DNA of 5,566 nt from G001797105 sp964528155. Lineage in GTDB: Bacteria; Chloroflexota; Anaerolineae; Anaerolineales; E44-bin32. A program made the position numbers and the translations under genes. Location: NCBI GenBank assembly GCA_964528155.1, contig CAZGRL010000205.1:1-5566 (forward strand), written 5' to 3'. The first letter of the stretch is position 1. The number at the start of each line of letters is the position of its first letter. The notes under the pieces are model-generated. The model searched no databases and was not told the DNA's origin. It saw only the letters and a list, made by a program, of their open reading frames with translations. Of this stretch, positions 1 through 5,488 are shown piece by piece.

Positions 1-24
1 GAGGACTAAGATCACCTTCATCAT
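1..24 (-). CDS. Start of a further operon gene, partial (N-terminal 8 codons only)
   Basis: The minus strand shows AGGGAG at 33..28, then two consecutive ATG codons (24..22 and 21..19), and the reading MMKVILVL continues open to the window edge. The Shine-Dalgarno-like AGGGAG is 3 nt from the first ATG and 6 nt from the second, so the second may be the real start. A lysine followed by aliphatic residues is how a signal peptide or lipoprotein signal begins, so an exported protein is likely but not proven. It lies 55 bp after the cytochrome stop on the same strand, so it probably belongs to the same operon and could be another part of the redox system. The product cannot be identified from eight residues. 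Confidence 0.55.
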
Positions 25-27
25 TCG

Positions 28-33
28 CTCCCT
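28..33 (-). promoter_or_regulatory. Ribosome binding site of the partial downstream gene
   Basis: AGGGAG on the minus strand is a good Shine-Dalgarno core, 3 nt before the first and 6 nt before the second of two tandem ATG codons. It is the clearest ribosome binding site in the window and the main reason to believe a gene starts at the left edge. Confidence 0.5.
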
Positions 34-35
34 GC

Positions 36-83
36 GCTCGGAAACTCGGAATCTCTTGATCCCTCGATCCTTCCATCCCTCAA
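36..83 (-). repeat. Degenerate 8-bp tandem repeat in the spacer after the cytochrome gene
   Basis: Read on the minus strand from 83 down to 36, the spacer divides into six octamers: TTGAGGGA, TGGAAGGA, TCGAGGGA, TCAAGAGA, TTCCGAGT and TTCCGAGC. The first four share the pattern T-N-N-A-R-R-G-A; the last two differ from these but nearly match each other. The array begins on the cytochrome stop codon (TGA at 82..80) and ends three bases before the AGGGAG ribosome binding site of the next gene. I see no terminator hairpin or T-tract here, consistent with read-through into the next gene. The role is unknown. Confidence 0.6.
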
Positions 84-1831
84 TACCGAAACTGAACGTG
101 AACCACGTTATGGCACCGCAACGTACAACTCCCGCAACGGCTGCCGGTGTCCTCGAATAGGATCCTGGATGCCCCCCCGGCCGTGACGGGCTGCACGATC
201 GACCGGTCGAAATTGATCAGGTTGCTGTTGTTGCGCGAGTTGCCCTGTCGCCTGCTGATGCCGTGGGCGTCGTGACAGGCGGAACACGGCGCGCGGCCGC
301 GGACCACGTGCCGGTTATGCAGCGGGAAGCTCTGATCGGCAAGGATGCTCGAGCGGTCGTGGCAGCGATAGCACAGGGCGTAGGCCCGGGGGGTCTCGTT
401 GGTGAAGTCCCGCGTCGAGTAGTTGTCGATCAACAGCGGAGCATAGATCGAGCCGTGCGGCCCCGCCGCGGCCCCGCCGCCGAACGCCACCACCGTCGCC
501 CGGTCCGAGTTGTGACAATCGGTGCAGCGAACGATCGAACCGACCCGCCAGGGCATCCGCAAGCTGACCACCTCCGTGTTGTTTCGCGGGCCGATCACCG
601 GATGGAAGGACGGGTTGGTCACCTGGAACTCGAGCCGCGTGTTGGTCTGAGTGATCTGCCGGGTGACGGCGCCCAGCCGGGGCCGATTGATGCCGTCTGC
701 GTGACACTTGAAGCAGATATCGTGTTCAAAGCGGGCCCGGTCGATGACGCGCCCGAAGCGATCCAGACCGCTGACGTACTCGTTGGCCGGGCTGACGAGC
801 CCCACGCCCACGATCGGGCTTCTCGCGATGATGCCCCGCCGGGTCTGGGCCGCATGGGGGTTGTGACAATCGACGCATTCCACGTGGCGCCGGGCCAGGC
901 GCGGGTCCTCGTCGGGATCATGCCGGCCGCGGTAGACTCGCACCCGGTGGGCACTCCGCTTCTGGATGTCGCTGGCGATATTGGTCCGCGCCAGGCCGCC
1001 CGAGTGACAATTAAGACAGTTGTCCTCCTCCCGGCGGAAGCGAAGCAAACGCTCGTGCCCGGCGGCGGAATGGATCTTGTGACAATTGCCGCAAGCATTG
1101 TCAGCCACGGTGTGATACTTGAGGTGCTCGCGCGGATCGACCCGGCGGCCCGTGACGGCCGCCCCGCTCCGGGCATGACTGCACGCGTGCCAGCCGTCGA
1201 GATCGTGGCACGAAAGACAGATCGCCGACATGCGATCCGTAATCCGCAGGAAGTTGGACAACTCGTTGTCGTGCGGATCGTGGCAGGTGGTGCAATGGAC
1301 CTCGTTGTGGGGCCCCATCGGCAATTCCCGGCTGACCAGATCGGGGTTCTTGAGCTGCCCGTCGCGAGCGGCCAGCGGCCGATCAAAGCGAAAACCGATC
1401 GGATGGTCATCGGAAAGGTCCTGCGTCAAATCGGTCGGGCCGGGCGGAATGGTCCGGCGGCTCATCACCACGGGCTGGTTGACCGGCCGGCTGGCCAGCA
1501 GACCCAGCGCCAACGCCCCGTCGTGGCAACTCAGGCACATCTTGGAAGGCCCGCTCGGCTGATCGATCCGCGCGTCCGTCGTCGAGCTGGCATAAATGCG
1601 ATAGTGCGTCGGCGGCAGGTGCCGGTTCCACAGCGGCTGCTGACCGGTGGCGTTGTGCGGCGTATGGCAGAAGATGCAGACTTCCTCCTCGTAGAGCGCG
1701 TGAATGTTACCGGGGCCGCTGGCGCTCAGGTCATGCGGCGATCCGACCACGCTCTGCTGGGCCGACACGCTCCCCGTCGCCCACCCCAATGCCGAAACCA
1801 GCAACCCGAATGTTAGCAAAGCGCGTCTCAT
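80..1831 (-). CDS. Exported multihaem c-type cytochrome, doubled-CXXCH family, 11 canonical haem sites plus one variant
   Basis: Predicted 583-residue exported electron-transfer protein. A signal peptide (residues 1-24, MRRALLTFGLLVSAL start, cleavage after SVSA) directs it across the inner membrane. Eleven CXXCH haem c sites follow, with first Cys at about 52, 99, 180, 205, 247, 272, 319, 373, 436, 487 and 516. A twelfth, atypical site near 566-574 reads CGSCTLRCH and contains CX3CH. Many extra His residues (for example CIFCHTPH, CVDCHNPH) could be distal haem ligands. The N-terminal SPHDLSASGPG segment before CIFCHTPH, and the CLNCHSG-to-NIASDIQ block, are hallmarks of the doubled-CXXCH (cytochrome c3-like) proteins of metal reducers and Nitrospirota. 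ATG at 1831 is chosen because the signal peptide starts there and the codon overlaps the NHL stop as ATGA; an in-frame ATG at 1882 would lie inside the NHL gene and add 17 residues without signal character. No Shine-Dalgarno is visible, so translation is probably coupled to the NHL gene. A periplasmic or outer-surface location and a role in long-range electron transfer are inferred. Confidence 0.95.
   Translation of the reverse strand: MRRALLTFGLLVSALGWATGSVSAQQSVVGSPHDLSASGPGNIHALYEEEVCIFCHTPHNATGQQPLWNRHLPPTHYRIYASSTTDARIDQPSGPSKMCLSCHDGALALGLLASRPVNQPVVMSRRTIPPGPTDLTQDLSDDHPIGFRFDRPLAARDGQLKNPDLVSRELPMGPHNEVHCTTCHDPHDNELSNFLRITDRMSAICLSCHDLDGWHACSHARSGAAVTGRRVDPREHLKYHTVADNACGNCHKIHSAAGHERLLRFRREEDNCLNCHSGGLARTNIASDIQKRSAHRVRVYRGRHDPDEDPRLARRHVECVDCHNPHAAQTRRGIIARSPIVGVGLVSPANEYVSGLDRFGRVIDRARFEHDICFKCHADGINRPRLGAVTRQITQTNTRLEFQVTNPSFHPVIGPRNNTEVVSLRMPWRVGSIVRCTDCHNSDRATVVAFGGGAAAGPHGSIYAPLLIDNYSTRDFTNETPRAYALCYRCHDRSSILADQSFPLHNRHVVRGRAPCSACHDAHGISRRQGNSRNNSNLINFDRSIVQPVTAGGASRILFEDTGSRCGSCTLRCHNVVHVQFRY
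110..136 (-). other. Variant C-terminal haem site (CX3CH, overlapping CX2C)
   Basis: The coding sequence here gives CGSCTLRCH at residues 566-574 of the cytochrome. The only Cys-X-X-Cys pair (566 and 569) is followed by Thr, not His, while Cys569 and Cys573 with His574 form CX3CH. If a haem is attached, the site needs a non-standard spacing. From memory, related doubled-CXXCH cytochromes carry a similar SC-x-L-x-CH ending, which would make it a conserved feature and not damage. The protein ends nine residues later (FRY). Confidence 0.6.
1828..1831 (-). promoter_or_regulatory. ATGA stop-start overlap coupling NHL protein and cytochrome
   Basis: On the minus strand ATGA contains the cytochrome start (1831..1829) and the NHL stop (1830..1828). 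The preceding bases, which encode FKLLK, contain no AGGAG-like sequence, so the cytochrome is probably translated by termination-reinitiation. This would tie cytochrome output to NHL protein output. Confidence 0.7.
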
Positions 1832-2859
1832 TTGAGCAGCTTGAATACTTGCAGTCTCCGGTTGTAGGTGTCGGCGACCCACAGGCGCTGTTGGGCGTCG
1901 ACACAGATGCCCGCCGGCAGCCAGAACTCGCCGGGGCCGTGGCCCTCGCCGCCGAACGCCAATAATAGTTCGCCTTGCGGCGTGAAGCCTTGCACGTTTT
2001 CAAACTGGGCATCGACCACCCACAAATGGCCTTCCGGGGAGACGGCCACGCCCTTGGGCAGCGCGAAATCGCCGGCAGCGTCGCCCTTGTGGCCGAATGC
2101 GCCGAGCGGGGAACCCTCCGCGGTGAACCGCTGAATACGGAAGTTGAACGAATCGGCCACCGCCACCGTGCCGTCCGGCCCGCAGGCGATGTGCGACGGA
2201 CGATTGAACTCGCCGAGGCCCGTGCCCCTGGAACCGAATCGCCACGCCAGCCGGCCGTCCTGATGAAAGGCGAATACCGCATTCGCGTCGGTGTCGGTCA
2301 CGTAAAGCAAATCACTGCCGGGCGAGTAGGCCAGCCCCGCCGGGCGCCGCAACTGATCCCGGCCGATCAATGGGCCGAGACCCGACGGGCGGATGACCGC
2401 CACCGCATGGAGCACCGAATCCGCCACATACAAGACATCGCCGACCCACGCGACACCGACCGGACACTCGAATTGCGTGCCTGCGGCATCACACACATCG
2501 TGTCGCGTGTACTTCCGCTGCTGGAGGTCGAACAGGTGCACGCGCTTGCCCGTGGTATCCGCAACCGCCACGCGCCGCCCGTCAACGCAGACCGCCACGG
2601 CATAGGGCGTGACCAGCTTTTCCGGCGGCGTGGGACCGTGCAGGATTTCATGCCAGACCTGGCTGGCGCTCTTCCTGGCCCCCAGTTCCTGGCTGCTGCT
2701 GAGCGTGCCGAGGTAGCAAACCCGCGGCGAATCGGGGGGCTTCGGCCAGACCAACGGCGGATCGGACGGCGCGAACAGCGGCCGCTCTGCCGGCCGAGCA
2801 CAACCGACGCCAACTGCCAATGACAGCGCCCCAATCGTTGCCAATGTGCGCTTCATCAT
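1828..2859 (-). CDS. NHL-repeat / six-bladed beta-propeller lipoprotein
   Basis: The 343-residue product starts with a lipoprotein-type signal: MMKR, a hydrophobic stretch, then GVGC with Cys20 as the likely lipidated residue. The -3 position is Gly, which is allowed but weak. A family-typical stretch follows (PPDSPRVCYLGTLSS, about 41-55). Roughly six propeller blades then span about 82-340, each with the NHL pattern of P.G(I/V)AV, then a G/D turn, then (L/V)(Y/W)VAD, then a polar segment and a hydrophobic strand. Clear examples are VAVADTTGKRVHLFD, LYVTDTDANAVFAF, VAVADSFNFRIQRF and LWVADTYNRRLQVF. NHL propellers are usually binding or scaffold domains, and no catalytic motif is seen. Its place between a barrel and a multihaem cytochrome suggests it helps assemble or tether the redox complex at a membrane (inference). 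The stop TGA overlaps the cytochrome ATG. Of two tandem ATGs, 2859 and 2856, either may be used. Confidence 0.93.
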   Translation of the reverse strand: MMKRTLATIGALSLAVGVGCARPAERPLFAPSDPPLVWPKPPDSPRVCYLGTLSSSQELGARKSASQVWHEILHGPTPPEKLVTPYAVAVCVDGRRVAVADTTGKRVHLFDLQQRKYTRHDVCDAAGTQFECPVGVAWVGDVLYVADSVLHAVAVIRPSGLGPLIGRDQLRRPAGLAYSPGSDLLYVTDTDANAVFAFHQDGRLAWRFGSRGTGLGEFNRPSHIACGPDGTVAVADSFNFRIQRFTAEGSPLGAFGHKGDAAGDFALPKGVAVSPEGHLWVVDAQFENVQGFTPQGELLLAFGGEGHGPGEFWLPAGICVDAQQRLWVADTYNRRLQVFKLLK

Positions 2860-2861
2860 CT

Positions 2862-2910
2862 GCCACCCGTCATCCGCAATTCGCTATTCACAATTCGCCA
2901 TTCGCCATTC
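2862..2910 (-). repeat. Degenerate 7-bp tandem repeat filling the barrel-NHL spacer
   Basis: Read on the minus strand from 2910 to 2862 the sequence divides exactly into seven heptamers: GAATGGC, GAATGGC, GAATTGT, GAATAGC, GAATTGC, GGATGAC and GGGTGGC. Consensus is GAAT-N-GC, decaying toward the NHL gene. The first unit contains the last two bases of the barrel stop codon TGA (2911..2909). The last unit, GGGTGGC, sits 2 nt before the NHL ATG and is the only Shine-Dalgarno-like sequence for that gene. The spacer therefore consists almost entirely of repeat. There is no terminator-like hairpin. Confidence 0.8.
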
Positions 2911-5125
2911 ACCCCCCTCTCATCGAGGAGCCAAACAGGTGAGACAGGTCCCGCCGGACCCGCAGCCAAACGCTCAGCCCGTCCTCCCGCGAGTCGGCCA
3001 GCGAGAGCAGATCGTACTCAGCGGTCAATTCGACGGTCAAGTCGCCGCGACGGTATTCCAGTCCCACGCGTGCATCAACGCCGTGCGTCGTGCCGTCCGC
3101 CGAGTCGTCTTCCCAGCGATACGCGGTCCCGGCGGTCGCGGACAAGAATTGATTCAGTTGCATCCGATCCGTGACGTCGACGTCCAGCCACCAGACGCGC
3201 TTGCCAGGCAGATCGTACTCGCCGCCTTCGAAGTGATAGCGGGACAATTCCATTGTGGCGTCGAGGTTATGGGGGATCGTCCGGATCAGAGACGCCCGCC
3301 CGGTCAGGTGACAGGCATCATAGGGCTCGACCGTGTCATCGAAGACCTCGTACTCCGCCCCGACCGACCATTGGTCGCGGTCATACTTGAGCCCGAGGCG
3401 GTGGCGGTGCGTATTGTCCCGCGTCAGGAACGTATCCGGCGCGGCCTCGACGTGCTGGCAGCGGCTTTCCAGCGAGTAGTACGGGGTCAGGCCCAGGTTG
3501 AACCGGTGTTCGACCAACAGGTCACTCCGGTACGTATCCACGACGGATTGCACGGGCACTTCGTAGCGATAGTCCACGTAGACCACGTCGCCGTCGGCGA
3601 TCCGACCCGTGGGAATCCGTTGCATCTGGATGTAGCGCCCGATCGGCAGAATGAGGTAGTCGATTCCCAGGACATAGATGCGCGTCCGGGTGTCGTTCCG
3701 TACCACGACGCTGCTGGAAATCACATGACGGTTCGTGAGAAACACCGGGGCCACGCCGCCCATCACGTGCGCCTCGCCGCGGACCACCCGCTCGCCCGGG
3801 TCACCGGTCGTCCGTGAGCGGTCGTAGGCGAAGGCGACGTTCGCGTTGAACTCGCCCAGCGACGTCGGCCGCGTGTAGGCCACGTCCAGCCCGCCACCGA
3901 GTTCGCAGGTCTCCACGTCGCTATCTACCCGCTCGCACAGCCCGTAGCCGTCGAGGCTGATCCGCCAACGCTTGTTCGGCTGATACAGGGCCTCGACGTC
4001 GAGCTTGTGCTGTTTGACGCGGATGGCGTCCTGGTCGAAGCGGTAGAAACCGTAGCGGTAGACGGTCTTGAACTTGTCGCTGTGCTGGAGCGTCAGCCGG
4101 GGAACGAACTGAAGTTCGTCCCGAGCCAGGTCGCCCTTTTCCGTACTGAAATGCAGGTAGGTGTCCAGCTTGTGTTTCTTGTTCGTCCCGAAGCCCAGCT
4201 CGTGTTCGAGCCGCACGTCGTCACGCTGCGTGTCAAAATCGTAGGTGCTGCCCTGGTAGCTGTACTCGTCGTGGACGTGGTCGTAGGAGAACCGCAGTGA
4301 GTGGTGGTCCGCAATCTTCCACTTGCTGTCCACGTAAAACTTGACCTGCCGCAGATGTTCGTCGTCTTCGTCCAGGCGATTGCCGGTGCGGTCCACCTCC
4401 CGGAAGCTGAAGCCGAACTCCGTGGTCACCGGGCCCGTCAAGGCCAGAGCGCTGAAGCCCGTCTCGGTAGTCTCCTCGTCCAGGGCGGGCAAAAACTGGC
4501 GGGAGACGCGGTCGTCCGATCGCCGGGCGTAGACGTTCATCGAAAAGGGCTTGGCTTTGAGGATGTCGAGCGATACGTCGTATTCGCTGAGGAAGCCGTT
4601 GTCGTAGTCGCCGTCCTTGCGCCCGAAGACCGACTCGTGATAGTCGGTCTGCGTCAGTCCCAGCGACAAGTCCGCACGCCAGTCGATCAAATTGGGGTCG
4701 AAAACGTTGCCGGCCAAATTCAGACCCAGCGTCTCGCGGAACTCCAATTCGTGGTTCTTCTGAAGAAGGCTCCGCTTGCCCTGACGGCGCTGGGAGGAGT
4801 ACTGAACCCGCCGGTCCTCGTAGCCGGTCTCGAATTCCAGATAGGCGCCTACATAATTCAGATGCAACGCACCAGGCTTGATTCGTAAACTCGAAGTGGC
4901 CTCCGTCTCTTCGGTCGGCTGAGTCTGCTCGGCCTGTTCGACCGGCTCGACATGGCTAATCTGTTCGTCCGCGAGGGCTGCGCCCCGCCACAACGCGCTG
5001 AACAGCGGCACCAACAGCAACCGCGCTGCGGCTGGAATTCCCGCCCGCATTCCGAGCCCGTTCGTCCGCGACATCGAAGTCCAGTGAGGCTTGACTTCGT
5101 GCAAAACCCGCGCCAAACCTGACAT
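2909..5125 (-). CDS. Outer-membrane beta-barrel protein, possible porin of a porin-cytochrome conduit
   Basis: The 738-residue product has a hydrophobic signal core (ARLLLVPLFSALW, about 34-46) with probable cleavage after GAALA at 52, then an acidic Glu/Gln/Thr-rich linker (about 53-78). From about 85 to the end it is dominated by alternating hydrophobic/polar strands with aromatic girdles and long charged loops, for example HELEFRETLGLNL, LRFSYDHVHDEY, LDTYLHF and LSVWLRVRRDL. This is typical of a large transmembrane barrel; MtrB-type barrels have a similar length. I cannot assign it to MtrB/PioB or another named family by eye. Residues 473-521 differ from the barrel pattern and look like a compact beta insert. 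Cys397 and Cys407 could form a disulfide. A role as channel housing the downstream cytochrome is inferred from operon order. ATG 5125 has AGGT 3 nt upstream; ATG 5074 and ATG 5050 are in-frame alternatives, and 5050 gives a normal 27-residue signal peptide. Confidence 0.85.
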   Translation of the reverse strand: MSGLARVLHEVKPHWTSMSRTNGLGMRAGIPAAARLLLVPLFSALWRGAALADEQISHVEPVEQAEQTQPTEETEATSSLRIKPGALHLNYVGAYLEFETGYEDRRVQYSSQRRQGKRSLLQKNHELEFRETLGLNLAGNVFDPNLIDWRADLSLGLTQTDYHESVFGRKDGDYDNGFLSEYDVSLDILKAKPFSMNVYARRSDDRVSRQFLPALDEETTETGFSALALTGPVTTEFGFSFREVDRTGNRLDEDDEHLRQVKFYVDSKWKIADHHSLRFSYDHVHDEYSYQGSTYDFDTQRDDVRLEHELGFGTNKKHKLDTYLHFSTEKGDLARDELQFVPRLTLQHSDKFKTVYRYGFYRFDQDAIRVKQHKLDVEALYQPNKRWRISLDGYGLCERVDSDVETCELGGGLDVAYTRPTSLGEFNANVAFAYDRSRTTGDPGERVVRGEAHVMGGVAPVFLTNRHVISSSVVVRNDTRTRIYVLGIDYLILPIGRYIQMQRIPTGRIADGDVVYVDYRYEVPVQSVVDTYRSDLLVEHRFNLGLTPYYSLESRCQHVEAAPDTFLTRDNTHRHRLGLKYDRDQWSVGAEYEVFDDTVEPYDACHLTGRASLIRTIPHNLDATMELSRYHFEGGEYDLPGKRVWWLDVDVTDRMQLNQFLSATAGTAYRWEDDSADGTTHGVDARVGLEYRRGDLTVELTAEYDLLSLADSREDGLSVWLRVRRDLSHLFGSSMRGG
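3563..3709 (-). other. Compact beta insert within the barrel protein (residues 473-521)
   Basis: This part encodes a segment starting VVVRNDTRTRIYVLGIDY and ending DGDVVYVDYRYEV, with IPTGRIADGD between. The layout of G-x-DY, then a central I-x-R-I-x-x-G, then I-x-DGD-x-V-x-V-x-Y-x-Y, resembles short beta-sandwich modules I recall from large surface proteins of Gram-negative bacteria. It is more hydrophobic and less charged than the flanking strand-loop pattern. A periplasmic or extracellular subdomain between barrel strands is the simplest reading. The family is not identified. Confidence 0.4.
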
Positions 5126-5152
5126 TTAACCTACTGCATGAGCCCAGGTCAA
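5124..5152 (-). promoter_or_regulatory. Possible sigma70-type promoter overlapping the first barrel ATG
   Basis: On the minus strand TTGACC (5152..5147; five of six match TTGACA) is followed after exactly 17 bp by TTAAAT (5129..5124; four of six match TATAAT). The -10 box overlaps the ATG at 5125..5123. If real, transcription would start near 5117 and translation would have to use ATG 5074 or 5050. If the 5125 start is right, the promoter must lie farther upstream. Sigma-factor preferences in this host are unknown. Confidence 0.3.
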
Positions 5153-5303
5153 ACGATTCAATCCAAAATAAATGGCTCCCTTTGGGGGTGGATCCCCTCG
5201 AGACCGGCTGCCGCATCATCTCCCGGTCTTCCACCAGGCCGCTATTGAATCGACTCCTCAATCAGATCGCACGGAGGTGTCGTGTAGTGGTTCAGCCTGA
5301 AAT

Positions 5304-5319
5304 GGAGAATCGGTTCTCC
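5304..5319. repeat. Perfect inverted repeat, 6-bp stem with 4-nt loop
   Basis: GGAGAA (5304-5309) and TTCTCC (5314-5319) are perfect complements around TCGG. A second possible stem, CCTGAG (5318-5323) with CTCAGG (5336-5341), shares bases 5318-5319, so the two full stems cannot form together. No T-tract follows on either strand, so this is not an ordinary terminator. Confidence 0.45.
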
Positions 5320-5351
5320 TGAGTCTGGGTCGGCGCTCAGGTCGTTTCCCA

Positions 5352-5391
5352 GCCTTGCCCTCGTGCAGGCCAGGAGACAGGCTGGTAAGGC
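5352..5391 (+). repeat. Imperfect inverted repeat, 8-bp stem
   Basis: GCCTTGCC (5352-5359) can pair with GGTAAGGC (5384-5391) over eight base pairs, including one G-U pair (5357 with 5386) when read as plus-strand RNA. In minus-strand RNA that pair becomes a C-A mismatch, so the fold slightly favours plus-strand transcription. The 24-nt loop could hold further short pairing. Confidence 0.35.
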
Positions 5392-5432
5392 AGCAGAATG
5401 ACCGCTAGACTGGCTCGAGCCCGGGAGTCAGA

Positions 5433-5457
5433 CTCGGCGGTTGGAGCGACCGCCGAG
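5433..5457. repeat. Perfect inverted repeat, 9-bp GC-rich stem with 7-nt loop
   Basis: CTCGGCGGT (5433-5441) and ACCGCCGAG (5449-5457) are exact complements around TGGAGCG. This is the strongest hairpin in the window. There is no T-run after it on either strand, so it is not a classic Rho-independent terminator. It could be a protein-binding site, part of a structured leader, or a transcript-end structure. Confidence 0.55.
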
Positions 5458-5488
5458 CCCGGTGTCAATCTGATGTGCGAGTGAAGCA

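Larger units (their letters stand above)
5126..5488. other. Gene-free region upstream of the barrel operon
   Basis: This stretch of about 360 bp shows no convincing gene on either strand. The best short plus-strand frame, ATG 5398 to TGA 5482-5484 (28 residues), has no clear ribosome binding site and no recognisable content. The region is rich in inverted repeats (5304-5319, 5318-5341, 5352-5391, 5433-5457), and GAGCCCGG-containing 9-bp copies CGAGCCCGG occur at 5416-5424 and 5454-5462. It could be a long 5' leader of the operon, a divergent promoter region, or a structured RNA. I looked for tRNA, tmRNA, SRP RNA and RNase P signatures and found none. Confidence 0.5.

Noticed and set aside
480..1100. 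Recurrent TGACAAT sequences on the plus strand (for example near 511, 863, 1005 and 1080)
   Set aside because: They are the reverse complement of Cys-His codons in haem motifs plus the preceding codon, a coding effect and not a DNA repeat family.
1172..1184. Cys in HACSHA of the cytochrome as a degenerate haem site
   Set aside because: There is no second Cys at haem-motif spacing before the His; in related proteins this place usually reads as a Ser-rich W..SSHA segment, so the Cys is probably incidental.
263..1816. 517-residue plus-strand open frame opposite the cytochrome
   Set aside because: It is exactly antisense to eleven CXXCH motifs with a signal peptide. Its translation is Arg/Ala/Val-rich without domains, as expected for a GC-rich shadow frame.
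1832..1882. 17-residue N-terminal extension of the cytochrome from ATG 1882
   Set aside because: It lies inside the NHL gene, and the signal peptide begins cleanly at ATG 1831 with ATGA overlap.
1975..3817. Two long plus-strand open frames (1975-2823 and 2846-3817) opposite the NHL and barrel genes
   Set aside because: They show no domain pattern, no signal sequence or ribosome binding site, and oppose proteins with clear propeller and barrel patterns.
4301..4888. 195-residue plus-strand open frame opposite the barrel N-terminal half
   Set aside because: Val/Leu-rich composition arises from complementing Asp/Glu/His/Lys codons of the barrel; no recognisable features.
5276..5345. tRNA-like look (TAGTGGTTCAG resembling a D-loop, GGTTCTCC resembling a T-loop)
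   Set aside because: The arms do not fold into a cloverleaf: no matching acceptor stem, and the T-loop consensus GTTCRA is not met.
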